From: Planctomycetota bacterium
GTDB taxonomy: Bacteria > Planctomycetota > B129-G9
Length of the DNA: 5,679 bases
Assembly (NCBI GenBank): GCA_003644325.1
Contig: QNCA01000115.1
Span: 1-5,679, forward strand
Reading direction: 5' to 3'
Shown here: in pieces, positions 1 to 5,679 of the stretch
Layout of the letters: every line of letters starts with the position of its first letter
Numbering within the stretch: the stretch's first letter is position 1
Position numbers and translations under genes: made by a program
Notes under the pieces: model-generated
Seen by the model: the letters and a program-made list of their open reading frames with translations, nothing else
Database searches by the model: none
Told to the model about the DNA's origin: nothing

Positions 1-1
1 G

Positions 2-1708
2 AAGAGCCTTACCTTGCCGCGTGGCGAGAGGGTGCTCGTTCGGCTCATAGCCCGGCGGAGAGGGGCGAAAGGCACCAATTGGACGGGTCTGGTCGTCAGG
101 GGCGATGGAAGATTCGGAACGCGTCAAGAGGCGCGCGAACTCTCCCCGAATCGCGACAAAATTGGTCGGATGGTGGTCGAGCTCCGCCCCAATCCTCATC
201 GGGTCGAGGCGCGGAAGGGATACGACATCCTGTTTTACCGCGGTAAGCCGTTTTTGAGCTTTGCAGCGAAGGGGCACCAGAGCGGCTCGCAGGAACTGCA
301 AGCCCGTGTCGGAATCAACACATACTATGCCGAGGGGCTCGCCTTCACCCGTTATTGGCGGGAGGGTGCGGAAAGTGTGGTGGTGCCGAAGGATTCGTCC
401 ATCTATCACGACTTCCGGTTGTGTCAGATGTTCGATATGCCGTTCAAGTTGTCCGCAAGTCTGGCGCATTGCTATCCGATGCTACCGAAATGGTTGGTGG
501 AAAGGGAACATCTCGCGCCCGAGGGCGAGCAGCCGAGAAAGTTGAGACCGTTCTACGCGTCCTTCATCAAGCCCGCCACGCTGCGCTTTCACAAGCAAGC
601 GCTGAAGGGCTGGGTAAAGCCGCTGCTCGATCAGGCGACCATACTTGTCTTCAGTCAGGAGGATAACGCAAGCCTCTGGGACGACCACTCCGCCGAAGCC
701 GTCGCGAGCTGGCGGCAATGGCTGCGGAAGCGCTTCGGCGATGACTTCAACCACTTCAGCGATTATGTCGGCGGCGCCGGAAAAGTTAACACTTTCGACG
801 AGGTGCCGTTGCCGGTCTGGTACGAACCGGAGGAGCAGTTCGGCTACCCGATGAGACTTTCCTACCTGAAACTACTCTGGGTAACGGAAAGCTACGCGCG
901 TTACCTTGCGGAGCTCTTCAATTTCACTCGCAAAATTGCTCCGGGCATCCCTCTTACCCAGCGGTATGTTAACTGGGCTAACGGTGTGTTTGTGTCGCGC
1001 TTCGTCAACTCGGACTATAACTACGCCTTCGGTCACCTCACCATCGAGGGAATCCCGAACGACTACGGCATCGGCAAGAAATCATGGACAGGCATCTACG
1101 CCCACTTCGGTGTGTTGCCACTGCCGCGCGGATGCTCCATCGGTAAAACATACAGCAAGGACATCAGGCGCGGTCCGATGAACGAGACGGAATGGCGCTT
1201 GAACGCCTACACCGCCATCGCAAACGGCGCGTGCGGATTCGAATATTCCCCCTTCTTCCCCACATGGGGCGAGAGATGGGAACCAGCCGCCCTTATAGAC
1301 CTCAATCTCCAACTGACACCGACCGCCAAAGCCGGACAACGCGTCATGAAGGAGGTGCTCGCCAACTCGAAATACATGATGCACTACCGCCACTACCCCG
1401 ATGTCGCCGTCTTCCACGACGCCGCCTTCAACAGCGCAAGGTTCGCCGGGCACTGGAGCCAGTCGAAGGTGGGCATCTACACGCTGATTCGCGAGACGGG
1501 CTTCCACAGTTACCCTCTGACGGAGTGGGACATGACGGCGGAGAATCTACGCGGACGGAGGGTGGTCGTTCTCGCTGGAAGTTTGTCCATTGCCCCGGAG
1601 ATTCAGGATGCGATTCGGCAATATGTGCGAAGCGGCGGCACACTCGTTGCGGTCTTCTGCGCGGACGGCGAGGGATTCCCCGGCTGCAACAGCTACGCTT
1701 ACTCGTGA
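2..1708 (+). CDS. GH42-like beta-galactosidase family glycoside hydrolase, 5'-truncated and ended early by TGA
   Basis: The frame is open from base 2, so the true start lies before the window; the TTG at 14 has no Shine-Dalgarno and is probably internal. About bases 2-200 look like the end of an N-terminal beta-rich domain. A TIM-barrel-like catalytic region follows: VGINTYY near 307, and the SQEDN motif with Glu at 659-661, which sits where GH42 has its acid/base Asn-Glu and is followed by an F..WL..kyg-like stretch (WRQWLRKRFGDD, about 710-745). HLTIEG has Glu at 1046-1048, a candidate nucleophile. NAYTAIANGACGFEY (about 1201-1245) matches the GH42 'a.a.GA...y' strand. From about 1399 a glutamine-amidotransferase-like (trimerisation) domain begins, with LRGRRVVVLAG and YVRSGGTLVAVF, and is cut by TGA at 1706. 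The family removes beta-galactosyl or related residues from oligosaccharides or plant polymers; the substrate here is unknown. Family assignment is from motif memory; the catalytic residues are inferred. Confidence 0.62.
   Translation, partial: KSLTLPRGERVLVRLIARRRGAKGTNWTGLVVRGDGRFGTRQEARELSPNRDKIGRMVVELRPNPHRVEARKGYDILFYRGKPFLSFAAKGHQSGSQELQARVGINTYYAEGLAFTRYWREGAESVVVPKDSSIYHDFRLCQMFDMPFKLSASLAHCYPMLPKWLVEREHLAPEGEQPRKLRPFYASFIKPATLRFHKQALKGWVKPLLDQATILVFSQEDNASLWDDHSAEAVASWRQWLRKRFGDDFNHFSDYVGGAGKVNTFDEVPLPVWYEPEEQFGYPMRLSYLKLLWVTESYARYLAELFNFTRKIAPGIPLTQRYVNWANGVFVSRFVNSDYNYAFGHLTIEGIPNDYGIGKKSWTGIYAHFGVLPLPRGCSIGKTYSKDIRRGPMNETEWRLNAYTAIANGACGFEYSPFFPTWGERWEPAALIDLNLQLTPTAKAGQRVMKEVLANSKYMMHYRHYPDVAVFHDAAFNSARFAGHWSQSKVGIYTLIRETGFHSYPLTEWDMTAENLRGRRVVVLAGSLSIAPEIQDAIRQYVRSGGTLVAVFCADGEGFPGCNSYAYS
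1706..1708 (+). other. In-frame TGA splitting the hydrolase gene
   Basis: TGA at 1706-1708 interrupts a frame (bases 2-2326) that otherwise encodes continuous hydrolase-like sequence. Before it the protein reads NSYAYS and after it NQRESASVRSFEDP. A CGA or TGG codon would need only one substitution. An alternative is a pair of compensating indels, because the +1 frame (frame of base 1) reads KPERKRFSAF over 1708-1737, which also looks protein-like. A weak hairpin (AGCGC at 1721-1725 with GCGTT at 1732-1736) lies downstream, but it is too small and A/T-poor in features to be called a selenocysteine insertion element. Confidence 0.7.
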
Positions 1709-1729
1709 AACCAGAGAGAAAGCGCTTCA

Positions 1730-2326
1730 GTGCGTTCATTCGAGGACCCGAGAGCGGTTGCCCACCGTGGCGATGTGCTCGGCATCGTGAAAGGCGGAGG
1801 TTCGGCGATGCGCGAGGAAGTGCGGTCGCACCGGTACGGCAGAATCTCCTTGCGCGAGTTCAATGGACTCGTCAGGGAAGGGAAATGGGTTGACCGCGCG
1901 CCGTGCTGCGCGGTTCTTGTGCCCGCGGAAGGTGCGCGAGTGCTCGCCACATTCGACGACGGTTCCCCCGCCGTCATAGAAAATCGTTTTGGAGACGGAC
2001 GGGTCATCACATTCGCCTTTGACATCGGACTAATTGCCAACAACATCACCATACCCAAACTTTATCGCTGGTGGTCGGAGTTATTGTCGTCGCTCGGCTG
2101 CCGCAAGGTGTTAGACACGCAGAATTGCTTCGTCGAGGCGGGCGTGTGGGAGGACGATTCCGGCAATCAACTCGTTATCCTCATCAATCACGACGCCGAG
2201 CGCGAGCAGATGGCGAAATTGCCCGACGGCACATCCGTCACTCTGAAGCCGAACGAGGCGAGAGCACTCGTCCTCTCGAGCCCCCGTCAGCGCCACGGGC
2301 GCGTTCGTAATGGCATACCCGGTTGA
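1730..2326 (+). CDS. C-terminal part of the same GH42-like hydrolase, downstream of the in-frame stop
   Basis: This frame is the same as that of the upstream fragment and is open from base 1709, directly after the TGA. The GTG at 1730 is only the first possible start; no convincing Shine-Dalgarno precedes it, so separate translation is doubtful. The sequence continues the amidotransferase-like domain (RSFEDPRAVAHRGDVLG near 1733-1783). It then shows the strand pattern seen at the end of this domain in beta-galactosidases: AVLVPAEGARVLATFDDG followed by ENRFGDGRVITFAFDIG (about 1911-2030). The last part, about 2122-2275, with QLVILINHDAE and a proline-rich turn before ARALVL, fits the small C-terminal beta-sandwich of GH42 enzymes. 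It has no catalytic residues of its own. It ends at TGA 2324-2326. The parsimonious reading is a 3' remnant of one interrupted gene. Confidence 0.55.
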   Translation: MRSFEDPRAVAHRGDVLGIVKGGGSAMREEVRSHRYGRISLREFNGLVREGKWVDRAPCCAVLVPAEGARVLATFDDGSPAVIENRFGDGRVITFAFDIGLIANNITIPKLYRWWSELLSSLGCRKVLDTQNCFVEAGVWEDDSGNQLVILINHDAEREQMAKLPDGTSVTLKPNEARALVLSSPRQRHGRVRNGIPG

Positions 2327-2457
2327 AACCGAAGAGGAGAGTCCGATTCTGCACTGCCTTCGACCGCTGCGGCATTGACCAAACCGCATTTCCGGCGCAC
2401 CAAAGGTAGGGTTGCTGGAACGGTGCCCGGCGGTCGCGCGGACCGACGGTGCAAAAA
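2327..2457. other. Convergent intergenic spacer
   Basis: These 131 bases lie between the ends of the plus-strand hydrolase and the minus-strand secretin-like gene. I see no credible gene, promoter or canonical intrinsic terminator. The stretch contains one GC-rich hairpin (2427-2449) and a six-base direct repeat CGGTGC at 2421-2426 and 2447-2452. Transcripts from both sides must end here or run into each other. Confidence 0.6.
2427..2449. repeat. GC-rich hairpin between convergent genes
   Basis: CGGTC (2431-2435) pairs with GACCG (2441-2445) around the loop GCGCG. After one G-A mismatch the stem is extended by CCG (2427-2429) with CGG (2447-2449). On the minus strand it lies 8 bases beyond the stop of the secretin-like gene, but the T-run (2457-2453) comes before the hairpin, not after it. 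On the plus strand an A-run follows. It could slow polymerase or protect a 3' end; it is not a standard rho-independent terminator. Confidence 0.35.
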
Positions 2458-3402
2458 TCAGGTTCGCGGCGAAAGGATGCGGGGCTGTATCAATATCATG
2501 AGGCTGACATTCTCCTTGCGAACGCTGCGCGAGGAAAACGCTTTGCCGAGCAGCGGCAGTTGGCTCAGCACCGGAACGCCGGCTTCAAATTCCATCTCGG
2601 CGACGGTGCCGATTCGGTGCAGTAGCAGGTAATTGGAGTTGTCGATGTGTATTCCGCTGTCGAAGCCGCTGTAGCGGGGAACGACATGGAAGGTGGGCGG
2701 ATAGAGGGCGGCTTCGGGCTTTCCCGGGCACTCCCACGGGAGCACGGCGGAAAGCCGCATCACCGGCAAGACCTCGGGCTTCATCGGCTCGTCGTACAGC
2801 ATCATTACGGCGCCTCGACCGTCGCGGTCAACGATAGGGCGGAGGGTGATGAGCAGCCGCTTCGGCTGAGTTTGCGGTTTCTCCTTGCTCAACACGGACG
2901 AGAAGACCCTGTCGGGATAGAGGGACAGTTCGAGCCTCTGACCGTGAACGAGGGGCTTTCTCAACATGAAACTGCGCACGACGGAGGCGTTGCGGCTGCG
3001 CCTGACATATTCGAGGAGCAACTGCCCCTCGATTTCGGTCTTTTCGCACGCCTCGACGACCTTCGTCCCCGCTACACCGACCTGCTCGGGCCAGACCTTT
3101 ACCACGACATTGCCCGACAGGGGCAGCACGAGTTTTTTTGCCTCCAGCGGGAGTTGTCTGAAGAACGCCTCGCGCGCGATGATTATGTTCACATTGAGCC
3201 TCACGCGCGGGCTGACGGCGCGCAGTTTGGCTATGACCTTCCGCGCCTCCTCCGTTCGGTTATGGCGCAGGTAAAACTGAGCCGCGGCGCTTAGTTCATC
3301 GGGCTTTTCGCCGGCGGCTGCCGCCCGCGGTTGCGCGGCTCCCGCCGAAAAGCAGTTCAACAGAACGACCAGAGTCACGAGGGCACACCGAACCCCACTC
3401 AC
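2458..3402 (-). CDS. Small exported protein with secretin-like C-terminal domain
   Basis: A 314-residue protein. Residues 1-24 are a likely Sec signal peptide: one Arg at 5, hydrophobic core ALVTLVVLL, then a small-residue end SAGAA before QPR. Residues 35-63 look like a short TPR-like helical hairpin (LSAAAQFYLRHNRTEEARKVIAKL). Residues 65-78 (PRVRLNVNIIIARE) resemble the 'P.V.v.v.i.E' strand that opens secretin domains. The C-terminus is the strongest signal: GVPVLSQLPLLGKAF at 275-289, then LMILIQPRIL at 301-310, the pattern ending type II/III secretins and PilQ. Between them, about 181-203 (LLITLRPIVDRDGRGAVMML) fits the paired barrel strands. Secretins form multimeric outer-membrane pores, normally with N-terminal N0/N1 ring domains; these are absent here, so pore formation is uncertain. 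The GTG start overlaps the xseA stop by four bases and has AGGGAG upstream. It may instead be an unrelated periplasmic protein that shares only the tail. Confidence 0.55.
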   Translation of the reverse strand: MSGVRCALVTLVVLLNCFSAGAAQPRAAAAGEKPDELSAAAQFYLRHNRTEEARKVIAKLRAVSPRVRLNVNIIIAREAFFRQLPLEAKKLVLPLSGNVVVKVWPEQVGVAGTKVVEACEKTEIEGQLLLEYVRRSRNASVVRSFMLRKPLVHGQRLELSLYPDRVFSSVLSKEKPQTQPKRLLITLRPIVDRDGRGAVMMLYDEPMKPEVLPVMRLSAVLPWECPGKPEAALYPPTFHVVPRYSGFDSGIHIDNSNYLLLHRIGTVAEMEFEAGVPVLSQLPLLGKAFSSRSVRKENVSLMILIQPRILSPRT

Positions 3403-4679
3403 CGTTTGTTCTCCCTCTTTTCCTCTCGTTCCGGCAAGGATTTTGATACCACCGATTCTATGTAACCTTTATGAAGTTTGGTCGTTATGCCGTCGCCGGC
3501 GGCAATCTGGTCGCTTCGCCTGATGATTGAGCCGTCGTCGGTTCGGAAGGTTATAGAGTAGCCGCGGGCGAGCACGGCGTGCGGGTCGAGCGAGGCGAGC
3601 CTTCCCGCGAGCTCGTTGAGCCTGCGCGCGAAGATTTCGGTTGCGTGCAGTGCGGAGATGTTGAGGCGCTGTTGGAGTTCATCCAACCGCTGTTGGAGTT
3701 GCATGATTCTGTCCAGCGGGAGGCGCATCCCGTAGCTCTGGGCGAGCCTTTCCAGCCTCTGCCGCATGTCGTTTGCCTTCGCTTGAAGGGCGAGTTGCAA
3801 CCTCCGCTCGAAGGCGTCCAACTGCTGGAGCACTTCCTCCAACACGGGCACGACCTTCTCGGCGGCTTCGGAGGGCGTGGCGGCTCGCCTGTCGGCGGCG
3901 AAGTCGGCGATGGTGTAGTCAATCTCGTGACCGACGGCGGAGATAATCGGTATGCGCGATTTGGCGATCGCCCTCGCGACTATCTCCTCGTTGAACGCCC
4001 AGAGGTCTTCGAGGCTTCCGCCGCCGCGCCCGACGATGATGACATCGAGGTTGCCCCATTTGTTCAGGTCCCGTATGCCCTGTGCGATTTCCTCGGCTGC
4101 GCCGTCGCCCTGAACGCGCACGGGACGGAGGAGGATGTAAAGTTTCGGGAAGCGGCGACCGAGGATGTTGAGGATGTCGCGTATGGCTGCGCCGTCGGGC
4201 GAGGTGACGATGCCGATGCGCGATGGGAAGCGGGGCAAGGGTTTCTTTCTCGCGGCGTCGAAAAGCCCCTCGGCGGCGAGCCTCCGCTTGAGCTGTTCGA
4301 AGGCTAACTGCAACGCGCCGTAACCCTTCGGCTCTATCCGCGAGACGATGAGCTGATACTGCCCGCGCGGCTCGTAAACCTCGACCCTGCCGAAGGCGAG
4401 CACCTGAATGCCGTCTTCCAGTTTGAATTTCAAGCGCTGCGCCACGCCGCGCCAGATGACGGCGCTGAGCTGGGCGTTCTCGTCCTTGAGGGTGAAGTAG
4501 ATGTGACCGGAGGAGTATTGTCGCGCGTTTGAGATTTCGCCCACGACCCAGACGGCTGGGAAGGCTTCGTCGAGGATGCGCTTTATCTCGCGGGTGAGCG
4601 CGGTGACTGTGTAGATTTTCCGCGCATCCTCGTCGGCTGGAGAAAAGTCGAACAGGCTTTGTCTCGGCTCAAGGCTCAT
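3399..4679 (-). CDS. xseA: Exodeoxyribonuclease VII large subunit
   Basis: A complete 426-residue protein, normal for the family. Exonuclease VII degrades single-stranded DNA from both ends into oligonucleotides in the cytoplasm and works in mismatch repair and damage clean-up; XseA is the catalytic subunit bound by several small XseB subunits. Residues 22-115 form the N-terminal OB-fold that binds DNA (TVTALTREIK, VWVVGEISNARQYSSGHIYFTLKD). The catalytic domain shows TSPDGAAIRDIL (159-170), GRGGGSLEDLWAFNEE (217-232) and GHEIDYTIADFAADRRAATPSEAAE, starting at 250, all family hallmarks. Residues 275-360 are rich in Leu/Gln/Arg heptads, the long coiled coil where XseB docks. ARGYSI (371-376) marks the C-terminal segment. 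The ATG overlaps the ymdB stop by 11 bases. No xseB follows it; the next gene is the secretin-like one. The C-terminal tail (about 415-426) is strongly charged. Confidence 0.96.
   Translation of the reverse strand: MSLEPRQSLFDFSPADEDARKIYTVTALTREIKRILDEAFPAVWVVGEISNARQYSSGHIYFTLKDENAQLSAVIWRGVAQRLKFKLEDGIQVLAFGRVEVYEPRGQYQLIVSRIEPKGYGALQLAFEQLKRRLAAEGLFDAARKKPLPRFPSRIGIVTSPDGAAIRDILNILGRRFPKLYILLRPVRVQGDGAAEEIAQGIRDLNKWGNLDVIIVGRGGGSLEDLWAFNEEIVARAIAKSRIPIISAVGHEIDYTIADFAADRRAATPSEAAEKVVPVLEEVLQQLDAFERRLQLALQAKANDMRQRLERLAQSYGMRLPLDRIMQLQQRLDELQQRLNISALHATEIFARRLNELAGRLASLDPHAVLARGYSITFRTDDGSIIRRSDQIAAGDGITTKLHKGYIESVVSKSLPEREEKRENKR
3411..3416 (-). promoter_or_regulatory. Ribosome binding site of the secretin-like gene
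   Basis: AGGGAG on the minus strand lies eight bases before the GTG start at 3402-3400, inside the last codons of xseA. It supports the GTG start, from which a complete signal peptide is read, and fits translational coupling through the GTGA overlap. Confidence 0.6.
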
Positions 4680-5487
4680 CCTGCGACCCCACCTGCACGC
4701 GTTTTATTTCGAGCGCCTTTCCGGAGACGACGTCGGCGGTGATGAGGGCGCCGCACAGCCGCACATCGCCCTTTGCGACATCGAACGATTTCGGCATATG
4801 CGTGAGGATGGCTTCGAGAACGCGATCCTTGCGCCTGCCGAGGATTGAGTCGTGCGGACCCGTCATGCCGAGGTCGGTGATGTATGCCGTGCCGCCGGGG
4901 AGGATTCGCTCGTCGGCGGTCTGGACATGGGTGTGTGTTCCGACGACCGCCGTCACGCGCCCGTCCAGATACCAGCCCATGGCTATCTTCTCGGATGTAG
5001 CCTCGGCGTGCATGTCAACGATTATCAATTCCGTCACCGACTGGATTCTCTTGAGGATGGCGTCAACGGTCTTGAAGGGGCAATCGGACGGGTTCATGAA
5101 GACACGCCCGACGAGGTTGATCACGGCTATCTTCGCGTTCTCGACGGCGGGCAGGTCGAAGATTCCGTAGCCCGTGCCCTCGGCGCGCTCGCCGTAGTTT
5201 GCCGGACGGAGCAGGCGTGGGTTCGAGCGCATGTGCCCGATGATTTCCTTCCGCTTGTAGATGTGGTCGCCGGAGGTGATGACATCTATGCCGCTCTTGA
5301 GCAGTTCGTCAACGATTTCCGGGGTGATGCCGGAGCCGCCGGCGGCGTTCTCGCCGTTGGCGATGCAGAAGTCCACGGACATCCTGTCCCTCAAGGAGGG
5401 CAGTTTCCTCGAAATCAGGGTGCGACCGGGTCTCCCGACGATATCGCCGATTGTGAGGATTCTCACCTTCTTGAGATGTTCAGACAA
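4669..5487 (-). CDS. ymdB: YmdB / TIGR00282 family metallophosphoesterase (2',3'-cyclic nucleotide phosphodiesterase)
   Basis: A complete 272-residue protein, typical length for the B. subtilis YmdB family (not the E. coli macrodomain protein of the same name). Members use a two-metal centre to hydrolyse 2',3'-cyclic nucleotides, and in Bacillus influence motility/biofilm gene expression. Visible motifs in order: GDIVGRPGR (14-22, metal Asp 15), NGENAAGGSGIT (44-55, Glu 46), TSGDHIYKRKEI (71-82), DMHAEATSEK (158-167, His 160) and GTHTHVQTADERILPGGTAYITDLGMTGP, starting at 183 (His 185, His 187). The third motif is GDH instead of the usual GNH, so Asp 74 replaces the metal-bridging Asn, while His 75 is kept. 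The TTG start at 5487 is chosen because AGGAG lies seven bases upstream; the alternative GTG at 5466 lacks a good site. It overlaps coaD by eight bases and xseA by eleven. The cytoplasmic role is known from relatives; the function in this organism is inferred. Confidence 0.93.
   Translation of the reverse strand: MSEHLKKVRILTIGDIVGRPGRTLISRKLPSLRDRMSVDFCIANGENAAGGSGITPEIVDELLKSGIDVITSGDHIYKRKEIIGHMRSNPRLLRPANYGERAEGTGYGIFDLPAVENAKIAVINLVGRVFMNPSDCPFKTVDAILKRIQSVTELIIVDMHAEATSEKIAMGWYLDGRVTAVVGTHTHVQTADERILPGGTAYITDLGMTGPHDSILGRRKDRVLEAILTHMPKSFDVAKGDVRLCGALITADVVSGKALEIKRVQVGSQDEP
4687..4694 (-). promoter_or_regulatory. Probable ribosome binding site of xseA
   Basis: AGGTGGGG on the minus strand ends seven bases before the xseA ATG (4679-4677) and lies within the 3' end of ymdB. 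It is a moderate match to the Shine-Dalgarno consensus. Spacing is good, and the ATG gives a protein beginning shortly before the conserved TVTALT segment. Confidence 0.45.
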
Positions 5488-5679
5488 GGTCGCTCTCCTG
5501 AAGTTCGTTCCGCAGTTTTTCCTTGAGTTTCTTCTCGACGAGGGGCGGGACGAACGCCTTGATGCTACCGCCCAACGAAGCCACTTCCTTGATGAGCGCC
5601 GAGTTCAGGTAGGAGTACTCCTCGCTCGCCATGACGAAGACCGTCTCCACATTGCCGAGCCGCCGATTGGTCAGCGCCA
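5480..5679 (-). CDS. coaD: Phosphopantetheine adenylyltransferase, C-terminal 65 residues (partial)
   Basis: The last 65 codons of coaD enter from the right edge (first whole codon at 5677) and end at TGA 5482-5480. CoaD joins ATP and 4'-phosphopantetheine to make dephospho-CoA, the fourth of five steps in coenzyme A synthesis, in the cytoplasm. The fragment reads LTNRRLGNVETVFVM, matching the MNR.L....E.VFLM segment of known CoaD. It is followed by EEYSYLNSALIKEVASLGG, aligned with the E. coli ATP-binding segment WSFISSSLVKEVA (residues 124-130 and on), and AFVPPLVEKKLKEKL near the end. The NSA in place of SSS changes two serines of the ATP-binding loop. The N-terminal nucleotidyltransferase HxGH motif lies outside the window. 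The gene is followed directly by ymdB with an eight-base overlap. Identification is firm despite the short length. Confidence 0.92.
   Translation of the reverse strand, partial: ALTNRRLGNVETVFVMASEEYSYLNSALIKEVASLGGSIKAFVPPLVEKKLKEKLRNELQESDLV
5495..5499 (-). promoter_or_regulatory. Ribosome binding site deciding the TTG start of ymdB
   Basis: AGGAG on the minus strand lies seven bases before TTG (5487-5485), inside the final coaD codons. The match and spacing are near ideal and favour TTG over the in-frame GTG at 5466, which would shorten the protein by seven residues. Confidence 0.65.

Larger units (their letters stand above)
2458..5679 (-). other. Probable coaD-ymdB-xseA-secretin-like operon
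   Basis: All four genes lie on one strand with overlaps of 8 (coaD/ymdB), 11 (ymdB/xseA) and 4 bases (xseA/secretin-like). There is no room for internal promoters or terminators outside coding sequence. The promoter must lie beyond the right edge. Translational coupling is likely because each Shine-Dalgarno lies in the preceding gene. Confidence 0.75.

Noticed and set aside
1709..1760. Selenocysteine insertion element after the TGA
   Set aside because: The only hairpin is five pairs with a G-T wobble and a six-base loop; the position is not catalytic and no selenoprotein family is recognised.
1192..1893. Plus-strand open frame of 233 codons overlapping the hydrolase
   Set aside because: The translation is Arg-rich and low in hydrophobic patterning, typical of an off-frame reading. 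Only the short piece at 1708-1737 looks protein-like, and it is noted as a possible indel segment.
2327..2632. Small plus-strand gene at 2375-2632
   Set aside because: It runs into the 3' end of the secretin-like gene on the other strand, has no ribosome binding site that I can see, and has no family resemblance.
2647..3294. Plus-strand open frame of 215 codons opposite the secretin-like gene
   Set aside because: The minus-strand reading has a signal peptide, Shine-Dalgarno, operon overlap and family-like C-terminus; the plus-strand reading has none of these.
3579..4307. Plus-strand open frame of 242 codons opposite xseA
   Set aside because: It lies fully inside xseA, whose motifs are unmistakable; the frame is open because of codon bias.
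4852..5526. Long plus-strand open frame of 224 codons opposite ymdB and coaD
   Set aside because: It is the antisense shadow of conserved minus-strand genes in GC-rich DNA; its protein has no recognisable domain.
1..5679. Defence system, CRISPR array, prophage or transposon
   Set aside because: No repeat-spacer pattern, terminal inverted repeats, integrase or transposase motifs were seen; the clearly identified genes are core metabolism, repair and carbohydrate-active families.

Overview
The window is a bacterial stretch of fairly high GC with two convergent blocks. The plus strand (bases 2-2326) carries most of a large glycoside-hydrolase-like gene that is already running when the window opens. 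A single in-frame TGA at 1706-1708 interrupts it. The minus strand (2458-5679) carries a tightly packed run of four genes, read right to left: the 3' end of coaD (last step but one of coenzyme A synthesis), ymdB (TIGR00282-type metallophosphoesterase / 2',3'-cyclic nucleotide phosphodiesterase), xseA (large subunit of exodeoxyribonuclease VII), and a small exported protein whose C-terminal part resembles a secretin (type II/III secretion outer-membrane pore family). About 130 noncoding bases separate the blocks.

The minus-strand genes overlap by 8, 11 and 4 bases, so they look like one translationally coupled transcription unit. ymdB starts at TTG and the secretin-like gene at GTG, each behind a recognisable Shine-Dalgarno sequence inside the preceding gene. 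No obvious biochemical pathway links the four. The set looks like housekeeping genes (cofactor supply, nucleotide/RNA signalling, DNA repair) with one envelope protein at the end. The usual partner of xseA, the small subunit gene xseB, does not follow it here.

The plus-strand gene has the layout of GH42-type beta-galactosidases: a TIM-barrel-like catalytic region, a glutamine-amidotransferase-like (trimerisation) domain, and a C-terminal beta-sandwich. The stop falls inside the amidotransferase-like domain. The same frame continues with good family-like sequence for about 200 codons and ends at another TGA. This is best read as a decayed gene or a sequence error, not two independent genes. 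All five reading frames that terminate in the window use TGA and tryptophan is written TGG, so reassignment of TGA is unlikely.

The organism cannot be named from this window. A YmdB of the TIGR00282 type with a GDH motif, a GH42-like multidomain hydrolase and a secretin-like protein point to a diderm bacterium outside the well-studied Proteobacteria. Armatimonadota, Planctomycetota or a related uncultured phylum are guesses only. I see no RNA genes, CRISPR arrays, insertion sequences or phage genes. I found no convincing new system. The items most worth a second look are the interrupted hydrolase, the miniature secretin-like protein in the coaD-ymdB-xseA unit, and the Asn-to-Asp change in the YmdB metal motif.
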